From Eonycteris spelaea (Eukaryota > Chordata > Mammalia > Chiroptera > Pteropodidae): a DNA stretch of 64,000 nt. The DNA lies in NCBI GenBank assembly GCA_003508835.1, contig PUFA01000204.1, forward strand, positions 2,046,001 through 2,110,000, read 5' to 3'. Shown here piece after piece: positions 11,895 through 24,237 of this stretch. The notes under the pieces were generated by a model. That model saw only the letters and a list, made by a program, of their open reading frames with translations. It did no database searches and had not been told where the DNA came from. Position 1 is the stretch's first letter. Each line of letters starts with the position of its first letter. A program made the position numbers and the translations under genes.

Positions 11895-12307
11895 AATTAA
11901 AAAATTGGCAAAGGAACTGAATACACATTTTACCAAGGACACACAGATGTCCAATAGCACATGAAAAGATGCTTAACATCATTAGTCATTAGGGAATTGC
12001 AAATCAAAACCACAATGAGATACCACTTAATACCTACAAGGATGACTACCCTGTGACCTGAATTCTATGAAGTAAGTGAAATAGGCAAATTCACAGAGAC
12101 AGAGAATAGCAATAACCGTGGGCTGAGAGGAGGCGAAGGGGAGTTGTTTGATGGGCAGAGTTTCAGTGTGGGGTGATGAAGAAGTTTTGGATATAGATGG
12201 TTGCACAACATTGCAAATGTAAGTAATGTCACTGAATTATAGGTCTAAAAATGACTAAAATGGCAAATTTTCTGTTACATATATTTTACCACAATAAAAA
12301 ATAGTAA
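11895..12307 (+). mobile_element. L1 fragment with internal deletion
   Basis: The left part (to about 12058) is L1 ORF2 C-terminal coding: 'caatagcacatgaaaagatg', 'gggaattgcaaatcaaaacc', 'acaatgagataccacttaat'. It then jumps to the 3' UTR ('ggggtgatgaagaagttttg', 'aatgactaaaatggcaaatt', 'ttaccacaataaaaaatag'). Several hundred bases of the element are missing at the junction. The reading frame is broken. Confidence 0.8.
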
Positions 12308-15034
12308 GAGAGGATAGGCAGCTTGTTATTTACCAGTTGGATACCTAAACTGTAAACCTAATGACCTAATAGAGATATAAAATATACAACACATTGTTTT
12401 AATAGGCAAACTTGTTCTACAATCAAGGACCTCAAGAATTAGCAGTAATAAGTGTGTGACGAATCACCTAGTCTACCTGTTTATTTTGGAATTATGAATG
12501 TCCCCGTTGCTGGTTTATACCTATCAAGCAGGACAAACTCTAATTCTTTGGCTCAAGTTAATTATTAATTATCCTTAGTGATGAATGTTAAAGGCATCAA
12601 GGATAATTGAAAAACAGTTGAACTACAAATCTAAATATTCTGATTTCTTATTATTCTTTTTTCTTCGAGTGGAGGTGATAATAAGTGATTAAATAATATA
12701 TCAAAACCATGGAAAGAAATGTTGAGAGCACAATTGTTCTATATAGTAAGTCCTAAGAGCAGAACTTAATACTATTTCTTTCAATTTTTACTTTATAGTA
12801 CACAGGCTTTGCAAGTGAAAACAGAGCTTTGCCAGAGCCATTTAGATACTAAAGAATTATTTTTATTTGTAATTTGTTTGCTTTGTTTTTCAACTTGAGA
12901 AGCAAGTAGCATTTGAGGCTGGAAAACCTTGGGATTTTAACACTTCTTTTGTGACATAAATATATGTTTCAGAGGCCTTTCCGAAATGTAACTCAACTAT
13001 ACTGTGGAACAATTATTAATCTTCTTACCTCTTCAGACTTTGGGTCTGAGCCTTTTCAGCAGAGCCAAAAAAGCATTCATGCCAGCTGTCACCTTACATT
13101 CTTTGCTATGGTCTTCACTTGCTTTTGATTTGGGCTCCTGACTCTCTTTAAAAACCTTTCCAAGTAAGTAGAAAAGACAATGTCAGTTTATCTCAGGCTG
13201 TTTGGAATTAAATAATCTCTGACTGGAGAAAGGTGACATCTATTCATAATAAATATTCTGTTCTTCAGGTGTGTCTTTACTGGACTTCTTACCAAATGCC
13301 TAGGGGCCAGGCTCTCAAATTATCTGAATAGAAACAAAATGGTTGTTTCCCAATTGAGACCTAATATGCCAAGATTCCACTCAGACTGCTGATTTATAGG
13401 TGATTCTAAATTTCTAAGTGAAGACTATTGTAAGAGTGGTAACACCGCCTATGGTCAGGCAAACAGAACAACTAAAATAAAACCAACAGCAGTCCAAAGA
13501 GGAAGCAAACTGGATTAAAACACCCGTTTCCTTCTCTTTTACCACTTGAGTCCATTCACCCTACCTCTCATATTTTAAATTACAAGATAATCTTTTTCAA
13601 CATAAATTTGTATGCATATCATAGTAAACTGGTCACTCATAATAATTCTGTGAGACCGAATATTTTGAAAAATAGACAAATACTTAAAATTAAATGAACT
13701 TTTAAGGAGAAATAAAAAAAAAATCAATCACTCTCTTCCTTCAAGTTCTTATTTTCGCAGGATGGCTGTGCTACTATCTTGACACAAAACCCAAGATAAC
13801 TGTGCAGCTTCCACTGAACATTCAGCTTTGGATATTTGGTTGTCCTGCCCAAGAATCAAACAGCAACTTAATAAATTTTGCATTTCTATGTATCCCGTGT
13901 AAACAAATACTCTTTCTACCTTAGGGAAAGGGGAGACCAATGACAATCTGCAAGGTGGAAGCTTGGTAATGAAAGAGAAACAAAGACATCTTCCAATGGC
14001 CAGATCACAGAAGTTAAAGTCTGCTAACAGTGAAACGTCAACTCTGGCTCTACTTCCTTGTTGGAAAGATGAGAAAAGTCAGGACTTCCAAAATAGCACT
14101 AAGTATAATTGATAATATTCTGGAAATTAGTATAGAGTATATAAAAACATGTATTTGGGAAAACAGTCCTGCAGTTACTTTTCTTGTTAAGAACATTAAC
14201 CAGAGATGGGTCTGTTGATTTTGTTACAGCTGTAACTTTTCCACTGTATGAAGCATTAAAGTTACAAATTGGCTTGTTGTTTGAGTGGTCTGTAAAAGGT
14301 ATATTCTGTATCACTGAACTGCTGTAAATTTAAATCCACTTCCTCTAGTTCTCAGCTCATTTTGGCAGAATACTTCTAAGTAAAAGTGTAATAAACTATA
14401 TTGTCATCCTTCAGAGTTTTTATAACTCCATCTACCATATTTGGGGTGAGGAGGAGGTGGCAAGAACCCATAAGGAAGTAAATGGTATTATGGTGACATT
14501 TTGTAACCTTTAGCTAGCCCAGGGACAACTGAAATCATGTGTTTAAGATGGGAAGTGTTACTAAATTGGAGATGACTTTTTGTGGCTTTATTTTTTCTTA
14601 CACCAGCATCATTAAATGTGTTCATAAATAGATTTCTAATTTTTTTCTAAATCAGTTTTCCTCCATAATATACAACACAATTCCCTTTTATACAGAAAAT
14701 AGTCTTTGTAACTTTTAAACTAAGAAAAGGTGAGAAACTAGAACACTAACTAATTTTAAGTTAGTATAAAATATTTTTGAAAAGTCCTACAATTTCCATC
14801 ACATGTCAATTTCCCCAGTTAAGTTCCCTTTTTACAAAAAAAAAACGTTGTAATCAAATTAAAAAAATAATTAAAACAATACAAAAACAAGGTAGTACAT
14901 GTAAAGGACTAACAGCACAATGAACATGTCTCTGAATTGTCACGGAAAAAAACTGAGAAGAGAGATTAAAGAGGAGAAAAGGAATGGGATTAGTACTATA
15001 TTAAGCCTCTTTATTGGTGACATTTCATTTCATA
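12308..15034. other. AT-rich unassigned sequence
   Basis: No gene is supported. The open frames at 13749-13946, 14030-14218 and 14099-14314 are short, two of them overlap on opposite strands, and none has a recognisable domain. I recognised no repeat family with confidence. Confidence 0.4.
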
Positions 15035-15200
15035 ATTAACCATTCATTCACTTAATATTTATTGAGTAGTTATTATGTATCAGGTATTATGTTGGATGCT
15101 GAGGATAAATCAGAGAATAGAATATAGCCCTTGCCTTCAAGAGAGTTTACAGTTAGTAATATATTCAGACATTTTAGTAGTTTATAATAAGAAGGGAAAG
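15035..15200 (-). repeat. L2 LINE fragment, antisense
   Basis: 'aatatttattgagtagttat' then 'tatgtatcaggtattatgtt', 'ggatgctgaggataaatcag' and 'cttgccttcaagagagttta' follow the antisense L2 order 'ttattgagcacctactatgt', 'gccaggcactgtgctaggtg', 'ccctgccctcaaggagctta'. Confidence 0.8.
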
Positions 15201-15539
15201 GAATACATCCAGAAACTTTGGCTTGTGGACTTAAATTCTAAAAATTTCCTTTGCATCTTTAATTTTAGTTATTCCTACAAGTTTCTTTGATAAATAAAGC
15301 TATATGACTGCCATATCGGTGACTGCTTAGAAAATTAAGTATTGGAATCAATTTCAATACTTAATCAAATTTCAAGATCGATTTGTCTATTCTAACCTAA
15401 TTTGTCTAATGTATGGGAAAACTGAGGGTGGAAGAGGGCAAGTACTCGATTAAGGTCACTTACTTGCCATGTCTTCCTTTCCATAAGCTTTCTTCCAAAT
15501 AAGATATAATTAGTAGGCATCATAATTAGTGCTTTTATA

Positions 15540-15972
15540 AATCTACGCTTGTCTGCCACCTTTCTCATTTACCTTCCCTTGATCTCCACTGAGACAATCG
15601 TCACATCGACTTCATTACCCTTTCTTCCAAACTTAGCAGAAGCAGTGACTTTCCCTAGAGGATCTGTCTCTTTTTAATGTCTAATCTAAGACTTAACCCC
15701 CATATGTCCCCCTTCTCCACTGATTTGCACTCTTCTCTGCTATACTTGCCTCAACTGCTCCAGTAGAACTGTCCTATTATTGGCCTAAACTCTCGGTGGT
15801 CTAAAGTCTCATCAATCCTTCATTAACAAAAATGGGCAACTACCTATTACTTCCTAAGCTCTCTAAAATATCCATTCCTACCATTATACTTAAGCTATAA
15901 TCTTAAACAATGACCTCCTCCTTGTAACTGTTAATGGCCTTACTCTCATTTTCATTCTTTTTTTTTTCATTG
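15540..15972 (+). repeat. L2 LINE internal segment (host copy, part 1)
   Basis: C/T-rich L2 ORF2-region text: 'ctgatttgcactcttctctg', 'ctcaactgctccagtagaac', then 'acaatgacctcctccttgta' and 'actgttaatggccttactct'. The last two parallel the L2 'caccaatgacctcctcattg' and 'aatggcct' words. The copy resumes at 16252 and 17443, so it was split by later insertions. Confidence 0.6.
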
Positions 15973-15997
15973 TCATTTTTCAATACTTTAGTAACCA

Positions 15998-16025
15998 CCC
16001 CCCCCCGCCCCCACACACACACACA
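15998..16025. repeat. C-run plus (CA)n microsatellite
   Basis: A run of cytosines, broken once by G, followed by (CA)6-7. It sits at the left edge of the MIR that interrupts the L2. Confidence 0.9.
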
Positions 16026-16027
16026 AA

Positions 16028-16251
16028 GTGGGCTTGGGAGTCAGAAGGGGCTCAGTTTAAAAAATCCAGATTCCTCCTCTAGCAGTATGACCTTAGGCAA
16101 CTTATTTAACCGTACTAAACTTTATTTACCTGTAAAAGAGGAAAAATCGTAATTCCTACTTTACAGGGTCATTGTGAGAACCAAATAAGATTATATATGT
16201 AAAGTTATTAACACAATGCCAGGTACACAAGGGGTACTAGGTATTGTTTTC
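16028..16251 (+). repeat. MIR SINE, nearly complete
   Basis: Sense MIR inserted in the L2: 'gggcttgggagtcagaaggg', 'gcagtatgaccttaggcaac', 'ttatttaaccgtactaaact', 'gtcattgtgagaaccaaata' and 'acaatgccaggtacacaagg' appear in consensus order. One of the better preserved MIR copies here. Confidence 0.85.
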
Positions 16252-16311
16252 CTCTTCTTAAAACTCTTCTCATTTGGCATCAGTGATACTATTTCTACTC
16301 TCTCATCTTCC
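16252..16311 (+). repeat. L2 LINE internal segment (host copy, part 2)
   Basis: 'cctcttcttaaaactcttct' and 'catttggcatcagtgatact' parallel the L2 words 'ctccttgaaacactctcttc' and 'ccttggcttccgtgacacca'. This is the short host sequence left between the MIR and the L1 insertions. Confidence 0.5.
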
Positions 16312-16459
16312 TTTTTTTTTTAATTGAAATATATTTGACATATAACATTGTATAAATTTAAGGTGTATAAAATGTTAACTTAATATGCGTATGTATTGTA
16401 ATGTGATTGCCACTGTAGCAATAATTAACCTTTCTATCATGTTACATAATTATCATTTC
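16312..16459 (-). mobile_element. L1 3' end, antisense (permuted L1, segment C)
   Basis: A T-run at 16312-16321 marks the poly(A) end of an L1 on the minus strand. It is followed by the reverse complement of the last ~135 bp of an L1 3' UTR: 'gaaatatatttgacatataa', 'cattgtataaatttaaggtg', 'gtgattgccactgtagcaat'. The adjoining segments of the same element lie in the opposite orientation. Confidence 0.8.
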
Positions 16460-16990
16460 TACCATGTGATCCAGAAATTCCACTTCTGGGTATATACCCA
16501 AAGGAAATGAAAACAGGATACTGAAGAGATACATGCCTTCCCATGTTTTATTGCATCATTATTCTCAACAGCCAAGACGCAGAAAGAACCTAGTTGCTCA
16601 TTAATGGATGAATGGATAAAGAAGATATCCATATACACATACAATGGGATATTATTCAGCCATGAGAAAGGACACCTTGCCTTCTGGGACAACGTGGATG
16701 GACCCTGAGCACATTATGCTAAGTGAGAGAAGTCAAAGAAAGAAAGTCAAGTCCTTTATGATTTTACTTATATGTGGAATCTAAAAAAGCCAAACTTGTA
16801 AAAAAAAAAAAAGATTAAAATGGTGGTTTGGGGTGATAGGACAGATGTAATTTAAGGGCATAAACTTGCAATGAGTAGTAAATAAGCCCTGAGATCTAAA
16901 CCACAGTATAGTATATATAGACAATAATATTGTATTATAACCATCAAACTTGCTAAGAGACTAGAACTTAACTATTCCAACCACTAAAAG
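16460..16990 (+). mobile_element. L1 ORF2 end and 3' UTR (permuted L1, segment B)
   Basis: Sense L1 starting at 'accatgtgatccagaaattc' in the last part of ORF2, through 'aatggatgaatggataaaga', 'ttattcagccatgagaaagg' and 'atgctaagtgagagaagtca', into the 3' UTR ('acaataatattgtattataa', 'cttgctaagagactagaact'). It stops where segment C begins in the element. That is the arrangement expected if target-primed reverse transcription was primed twice (twin priming). Confidence 0.8.
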
Positions 16991-17442
16991 AAACAATTAA
17001 CAAAATGAAAAGGCAACCTACAGAATGGGAGAAAATTTTTACAAACCATATATTAAATAAGGAGTTAATATGCAAAATATATAAAGAATTCGTATAACTC
17101 AATAACAACAACAACAACAACAATCTCCAAACAATCCATTTTAAAAATGAGCAGAGGAACTAAATAAATGTTTTCCCAAAGAAGACATCCAAATTGACAA
17201 CTAGCACATGAAAAGGAGTTCAACATCATTAATCATTAGGGAAATGCAAATTAAAAACACAATGAGATATCACCTCACAACTGTCAGAATGCCTATCATC
17301 AAGAAGACAAGAGATAACAAGTGTTGGTGAGGATGTGGGAAAAACGGAACCCTTGTACACTGTTGGTGGGAATGTAAATTGGTTCAGCCGCTATGAATAT
17401 TGTATGGAGGTTCCTCAAAATATTAAAAATAGATCTACTTTT
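16991..17442 (+). mobile_element. L1 ORF2 C-terminal segment (permuted L1, segment A)
   Basis: Sense L1 ORF2: 'atgaaaaggcaacctacaga', 'atgggagaaaatttttacaa', 'aatcattagggaaatgcaaa', 'gagataacaagtgttggtga', ending 'attaaaaatagatctac'. In the L1 consensus this continues directly into the first bases of segment B, although in the genome it lies after B. It contains an (AAC)6 stretch at about 17104-17121. Coding capacity is destroyed. Confidence 0.85.
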
Positions 17443-18300
17443 TTAAAACTTTACCTCTGTGTTGTTTCTTAAGACCTCAGGTTTCAATATATTCTTCATT
17501 CTATGCTAATGACAGCCAAATCAACATGTCTAGTTCTGACCTCTGAAACAAGGTCCACTTCCGTACCTTCACATCTCTCTAGGATATTTCTACTGAGATA
17601 CTCCACCTTCACTTCAAATTCAACAAGTCTAAAATCAAACTCATCTTTCTTTTCTAAAAACAGAGTCCCTCTTCCATATTTAATACCTCTTTCACTCCAT
17701 ACATCAACCAATAGTTCATTTTTGGTTCTTCTTTTCCTTTCATCTTTTAAATTTTTATTCAGTGACCAAATCTTATAAGTTACCAAAATATCTTTCATAT
17801 GTCCCTTCCAAACAGAGCTGCTTTTTTCATAGCACTTCCCTATTCCCAAATCTTTAAGTTCCCCCAATGCCTTCTAGACAAAGATCAAGTTCCTCACTCC
17901 AGCCTTTGTATCCAAATTTGGTCCTTTTCCTCTCTCTATGTGACCTCCCACTCATTCTAGAGTACAACATGATCATCAATATCTTGATATTCTTTCCCAA
18001 TGATGTACCTCCTGTTTAAAATTTCCCTCTTCTTCCTTCTCATTTATCCATATCCTTACATTCAGGGTTCAGTTCAGGTGTAACTATTCATGAAACAACT
18101 ATTGACTATTCCAGCTCTGCAATGAACTTTTACTACATGTTTTTCCTCAATCACACACTGCCCAGCTATATATAGTGTTTAATTCTTTCAAGTATTGTCT
18201 ATCTCCTTGAGATAAAACTGAGAGTAAGAACATCTCAATTTTATTTTGTCTAGAACAATACTGGATATATAAAAGCAGTTCAATAATATTCGTTTAATAA
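17443..18300 (+). repeat. L2 LINE 3' segment (host copy, part 3)
   Basis: Resumes the L2: 'tctatgctaatgacagccaa', 'atgtctagttctgacctctg', 'aattcaacaagtctaaaatc', then 'ttctagacaaagatcaagtt' and the tail 'tatctccttgagataaaact' with 'aacaatactggatatataaa'. The words follow the L2 order. The facing open frames at 17496-17867 (minus) and 17503-17778 (plus) arise from this C/T-rich text and are not genes. Confidence 0.7.
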
Positions 18301-18744
18301 ATAACATACATATAGGAGCCCCCAAAATCTCAGAACAAATAACTATTCTAGCCTTTTACCTGACTTACAAGCCTGGCTTCAAATGCTATAGAAATTTGAA
18401 AAACTATAACCAGTCTGTGAACTGAATATTTCTCATCCCCAAATTATATAAGTAAAAAGTGGCTGATAAGGTACCTATGTGTTTTTATAGATTCGTTTTT
18501 GACATTTGAAAAAAAAAAGCTTATGCAAAGATTACATCTACAAATTTGTAAATACATACTATATCATGAAAATTCTTTTCTTAAAATAATTCGATTTTGT
18601 ACCATGCTTTGCATCTCTAGTTGGTAAATTTTAAAATAATATTTAATCAAGACTACTAATAATACCACATTTAATTAGTAGCAATAAAAGTATATCTGAA
18701 TATCATTTAATTTCAAATGCATTATAATGTTATTACTTGCATTA

Positions 18745-19010
18745 TAGCACTGGGAATACCCAGGAGAGAGTATCTGCTCTTAAGAAGCTCACGCCATAAA
18801 ACTAATTAATTATAAAGAAACAATAATATGATATGATAATCGGTACATTCCAGTCATGAACCCAGTGCTGTGAGGACATAATGTTTGTGGTAGCAAATGA
18901 AGGTGACAAGACCAAGGAGGTAGGCCGAGGCGGACCCGAAGTCTCCAATACTCTCCGAAAAAGAGGTGAACTGTACACACAGTGTTTTGGAAAGAAAATT
19001 CTCTCAACTT
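18745..19010 (-). repeat. L2 LINE fragment, antisense
   Basis: 'gcactgggaatacccaggag' and 'tctgctcttaagaagctcac' match the antisense L2 'gcactggggatacag' and 'cctgccctcaaggagctcac'. Downstream 'acccagtgctgtgaggacat' fits the element's order. Confidence 0.6.
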
Positions 19011-20000
19011 GGAGGACGAAAGGAAAATGGTGGATTGTAGAGTCAGAGAGATAATTTGTAATAACTCAAGTGAGGAATAAGGAAAATCTGAACTTAAAAA
19101 AAATCAATGTAAATTACAAAGCTGGAAAAACAAAGTTATAGCAGCAATCGGTAAGTCCATATATGGATAGATTTTTTCCCTCACCACTTTTGGCACCAGG
19201 TAGCAGAAATGTACAGAAAATTTATTCTTCTGAGACTCTTGCTGTTGCTCTTACTTTTATGCCAAAGTCCAATGGATAAAAATAGTTACTCCATATATAC
19301 TGAGAACACAATATATATTGTGTGGGCGACTTTTTTCTAACTTTTGTTATTACTTAGGGTGAAAGTCAAGTGACTCCACCATATTCCAACTACTGTTCAT
19401 CCCAGGTCAGTTACTCTCTAAAAGGATGTGAACTTAAAGGAAGTTAGTCTACTTCTGTCAGACATAGAGGCACCATAATTTTAAAAGTGTGATCAGTGTC
19501 CACTAAGCACTTTCTATAGTGAATATGTGGTAGGATACAGATCTGTTGCATCTCACCCTTTTCGTGTTGGTGCATAAAATAAAATTTAAAAACTGAACTA
19601 ACATATACAATAAAGGAGCTTAATGCTTTTCTTGAACAAAGATATTAAAAACATATTAAATAGTTTCAAAGATTCTTTGAACATATATCATATCATACAG
19701 ATAAGCATTTAAGCAAATTATTTTGTATTTCTTATTGGGTGGCAATATATTATTGTGCAGTCTTAAACTAAAATAACTAAATGAAGAATTATCTAATTAA
19801 TTTAAACAAATGGCTACAGTCCCAGAAGGAAGCCACTCAGGTATGTTCCTATCAATCTTTAAATTACTGAAAACACATCATCACCATTAAGGAAATAAAG
19901 AACAGTAGGTCCAAAAGGCAAATACCACATTCAGCTCTGCTTTCATTGGTAATGTGAAAGTAGAGTCTAAGGAATAAAAATGTACATTTATCTAAAGCAA
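19011..20000. other. AT-rich sequence, nothing recognised
   Basis: No gene or repeat family was recognised here. Confidence 0.45.
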
Positions 20001-20016
20001 TAGATAGATGATAGAT

Positions 20017-20064
<48 letters not shown>
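20001..20064. repeat. (GATA)n microsatellite
   Basis: Two imperfect units ('tagatagatgatagatgata') lead into about ten uninterrupted GATA repeats. The run gives the open frame on the minus strand a poly-(YLSI) stretch, which is an artefact. Confidence 0.97.
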
Positions 20065-20374
20065 TTCAAGACGCATTTCCAACAACACATCTGTGAAAAT
20101 AGATTAGTGTGTGCTAGGATATATAATCAATCCTGATGGCAAAATGTAATACCCGTGTACTCAGCATGATGGAACAGCTTCTGCTCAAATTCCAACCTCT
20201 TAAAGAATAACTTGGATTGGCCACTGAGTAAGTGGACCACTTTTAGGGTGCACTGGTGACTTTTAGCTTGAGTGGGAGAGAATAAGTTATTTGTCCTCTG
20301 TTTTGATATTTTCTTTTGGAAAATAAAAATTAAAGGCAATTATAGGAAGACCTTAAAGATATATAATGATATAA

Positions 20375-20528
20375 AATTTATCTAAGCCCTTTACGTATTT
20401 GATCTTACTTGATCCTCACCATTAACATATAAGGAAATTGAAGTCCAGAGTTTTTAAGAGATTGCCAATTAACAGAAGAGAAGAGACTACAACCTAGGTG
20501 CCCTGACTCCCAAAGTAGCAACTTTTTC
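20375..20528 (-). repeat. MIR SINE fragment
   Basis: Antisense MIR: 'ccctttacgtatttgatctt', 'cttgatcctcaccattaaca', 'aaggaaattgaagtccagag' and 'ctaggtgccctgactcccaa' are in reverse-complement consensus order. Confidence 0.75.
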
Positions 20529-23149
20529 TGGAATTACATAGTTAGGACTCTTCCAAAGTGTAATTAGAGGTCAATGTTGGTAAAACATTGATTATTAAAC
20601 ATCTCTATAGGAAAATCATTTCCATGATTTGTATGCAATTATTATAATACTTCCTGAGTAATACTTCTTTCTATTTCCAGTGAAAGTAACAAAGAATATT
20701 TGGTGGTTTATTAGTCATGCAAGATTTCTCGGGATTTTCGAAACAGATTGATTAGAAAAAAAAAAATAGGTCTTGTCAATTGTATTTATACTTCAGTGGT
20801 TACTTCTGTACACAAAAGTGCTCTCAATTTTACAACACTATCTGGAAGAAGTTCAACAACACATTGTTAATACTCTACTCCTACAAAATAATTTTAAAGC
20901 TCCATGGGAATTTAGATTTGCACAAGTTATTAGGATGTGACCTTTCCCTTAGATTTCTTATTTTAGGATTGACTTAACATGGTATTTCCCCAGTGGGAGC
21001 TGTTGTACTTCCTTCGCAGATAAGAAAAATAGCAATCACAAATTATAGTGAGTAAACTTAGGGAAACATATATTTCTGTGATGCTGATGAAACTGAAATC
21101 ATAAAAGGAGACCACACTACATATTCCTTGGGTTTGAGAGGAAAGCCATGTGGCTTGCTAACAAAAGAAAAAAGTTATGCCATTATGGTATTTCCCTGAA
21201 ATTTATTCCTAATTGTTTCTTGTCCCAGCTACCAAGTCTTATGACTTTTAAAGATTATTAAAGATGTTTACGTCACTAAATTTCCTATGTCCTGTCTACT
21301 GGGAGTATAAAAGGTTAAAAATATCAAACTTTTAATAATCTAAATGATTTCAGATCACAGGATCTAAACTGAAGGACAAGGAGTTCATGAGAGGAAAGAA
21401 AAAAACTAGAATTAACGTGAAAAAGATCACAGTTGCTTCACTTTTTGTTCCATGGAATAACAGTGGCTTCCAATTATTCATCTCTTACTACATGATACCG
21501 TGTGTAGAATGTGTGAACATTACTTGAACATATGAGTTACTGGAAACATCCAAAGAATCAACCACGCTACAGCTCCAACGACAGAGCTAATTATTGGCAA
21601 TTTTTGAAAAAGGCAAACGAAATTGTGGAAGGGGAGACAATAAAATCAATCATGTACATTTTTCCTAACTAGTCTAACTAGGCGCCAAAATCAATAACTT
21701 TATATAGTGTTAGTTAATGAAACATTAAAATTTAGAAATTATGAAAAGAGTAAAAAAAATTTTCTCTTATAAGAATAAAAGTATGAGATATGTTAAAATT
21801 GAGTAATCATCAAAAGTAATTTTTTGTACCCTCTATTATCAGATACACTTGTAGATTAGGTTTTATTAAAATTACTACTTGATGACACTGTTTTATTTAA
21901 ATTATTACTCAAGAATCTCAAATAATCAAACCCCTCCCCATACTATGGATTCTGTATTTTAACGGCTAATTCATAGTCTCTACATTACAGAAGTTTTTCT
22001 TTCAGTAATTTTTAGGAATTAAGCCTCTATATTTATAGTTGTGGCTGGCATTATCAAGTATAATGCCCACTTTGGTGGACTTGTCATTTTTCCAGAAAAT
22101 AGTATATAGTTTAGACACGGCTGGGTTTTAAAACATTATTTTTGACTTGAAAGAGAATTTAGAAATCATTAACACAATCACTTAATTTTATAGACATTGA
22201 GGGTCAGGGATAGCAATGCATTTACTTCCTCAAATACTACATAGACATATAAAAATGTGTACAGAACTGGAAGGCAACTTGTAGAAATTAAAATAGTTTC
22301 AATAAGAATGTTAAAATTATATTTTTCTTTAAAATTACCTTTATTGTTGCTATTGCACTGCTTATTTGATATTAAAAATATAACACTGTACTACAGTTAA
22401 TCTCTATATTAAGCCATTAACTGAAACTTAACCCCCAAATGAAAATTTAGAATAAAAAGAAAAGACAATTAGCCATATATTTCCTACTTATTATAATACT
22501 TAATCATATAATTTTGTATCTCTAATTTTCTATTAATCAAATTTTGTTTTTATTTTTCTTATAAAAATTTCCCTCATATATTCAAACCACAAATTTAAAA
22601 TATTTATCTTTTTTAAAAAACTAGTTTGTCTCCATCTCTCTGGAAGTCCTATTTGTTAAACCTGCATTTTCAAAAGCAGTCATTCCTTTCTAACAACTAG
22701 CAACATGTGGACTTAAAGGCCATGAGGCACCCGCAGCACAGTCTTTACATTTTATTTAAATTTGGCACAGCCTTAGGAAATTATTTGCAACTTTCCTGCA
22801 ATTAAGAAGGTTTTACCCCTAACCCCCCCCCCAAAACACACACAAAAAAACAAACAAAACCTCCACACACCAAAAACCCCTTATTATTCTGATAACTAAA
22901 CAATTGATAAAACTCTTCACTCTCTACCTGCATTACACTATAACATGCACGAAGCCACGCCTAAAAGAAAACAGATTGAAATGAATAGAAATCATTTAAA
23001 CGTTTGCTTTGGAAATAAATCTTTGTTCGTTCTGCTATTAATATATCCTCAGAGAAATTTCAAATGTTACAAATAATGCAAGAGTAGTACCGCTGCTCAA
23101 GTCCTTTAATATAGAAACTTCTCTTTCAGCAATTTAGCTGTAAAAAATG
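20529..23149. other. AT-rich unassigned sequence
   Basis: No coding frame above chance length. A C-run with A/CA-rich sequence lies at 22822-22880. A canonical 'aataaa' or TATA-like word here and there is expected at this base composition and was not annotated. Confidence 0.4.
22822..22880. repeat. C-run and A/CA-rich low complexity
   Basis: A run of cytosines followed by 'aaaacacacacaaaaaaac' and 'aaacaaaacctccacacacc'. Simple low-complexity DNA. Confidence 0.9.
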
Positions 23150-23535
23150 ATTTTTAAAAAGTGAAATATGTGCAAGAAGATATTCAATATATGTAATGGT
23201 ATCAGAATTAACAGGAATTATATAACAATAAAAAACTAGAAAACACCTATAAAAACTGGCTTAGTAAATTATGTGGTATCACTAAGATGGACTATTATAT
23301 TGCCATTACGAGAAATCTGAAAGTGAGGTAGAAACAAAGACAGATTTACATGATCTGACAGTGAAAGAAGCAAAAATGCTATGTATACCGTAACTGTTAG
23401 TAAGGAAAAAAATGTGTATACGCTAACAAGAACTGGAAGAAACTATACAGAATGGTAGTTTATAAGTGATTGTGGTCTTTTTATTTGAAAAAATATGTTC
23501 ACAGCTTTTCAGTAATAAAAATGTCTTAAAAGAAT
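23150..23535 (+). mobile_element. Old L1-derived fragment
   Basis: 'aactggcttagtaaattatg' and 'gatggactattatattgcca' are followed by 'gtgaaagaagcaaaaatgct', 'atgtataccgtaactgttag' and 'gaagaaactatacagaatgg'. This resembles the old L1 3' text in which 'tggaatattatgcagccatt' precedes 'gtgaaaaaagcaaggtgcag'. The subfamily is not resolved. Confidence 0.45.
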
Positions 23536-24237
23536 TTAATGTAAAATGAAACAAACCCAATGGCTAAAAATCAGAAGCAAAAGTCATTTGCCTAGTTTCT
23601 AATCTTACTTCTAAATGTACCACCTACCCTCGAAGGTTTTAAAAGCAAACATTATCTAGTTTCCAATCCTGAAGTCCTGAATTCATATGTAGCAGTATAA
23701 TTAGGCAGAGAGTTTATTTACACAGGGCAGGACTGAACTTTGCATGTGAGCACATACAGAATATGATAAAGATCGTTGTGTCCTAATAGCAATTTACAGA
23801 ATTGTGATTTGCTCCACCCAGTATACTTATAATTGAATTCCTCAGCCATAAAATCGTCGGAACCAAACAAGTTCAGATATCTTTTATCTAAACCCTATTT
23901 TCTCCCTTACCATCAGTTAATGTATTTCTTATGGGGCTTTTCTTCTTTTTATAGATTCATTTGTCTTAGTTATAAATTAACCCCACAAACAACTCTCCCA
24001 GCCGCTCAAGCTCTACTGTTTCCTATGTACCAGGTTTCTTTTACTTGCACAATTTATGATACAGGGGCCATTTAAACTGCCACTTGGTAAATGATGTCCA
24101 GGGAATTATCTCTAGATTAAAAAAAAAAAAAAAGATTCCGAAGGATAAATGCCCACAGGCAGAGATTCTCCTTAAAGCTGGGCACCCTAGCAAAGAAGTA
24201 AAATGTAATCACTGAAGACTTCTGTCATTTCTTTTTT
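23536..24237. other. AT-rich sequence, nothing recognised
   Basis: One 80-codon frame (23833-24075) has no recognisable domain and reads as chance. Confidence 0.4.

Noticed and set aside
17496..17867. 123-codon minus-strand frame facing a 91-codon plus-strand frame
   Set aside because: Both come from C/T-rich L2 sequence with few stops. No protein family was recognised.
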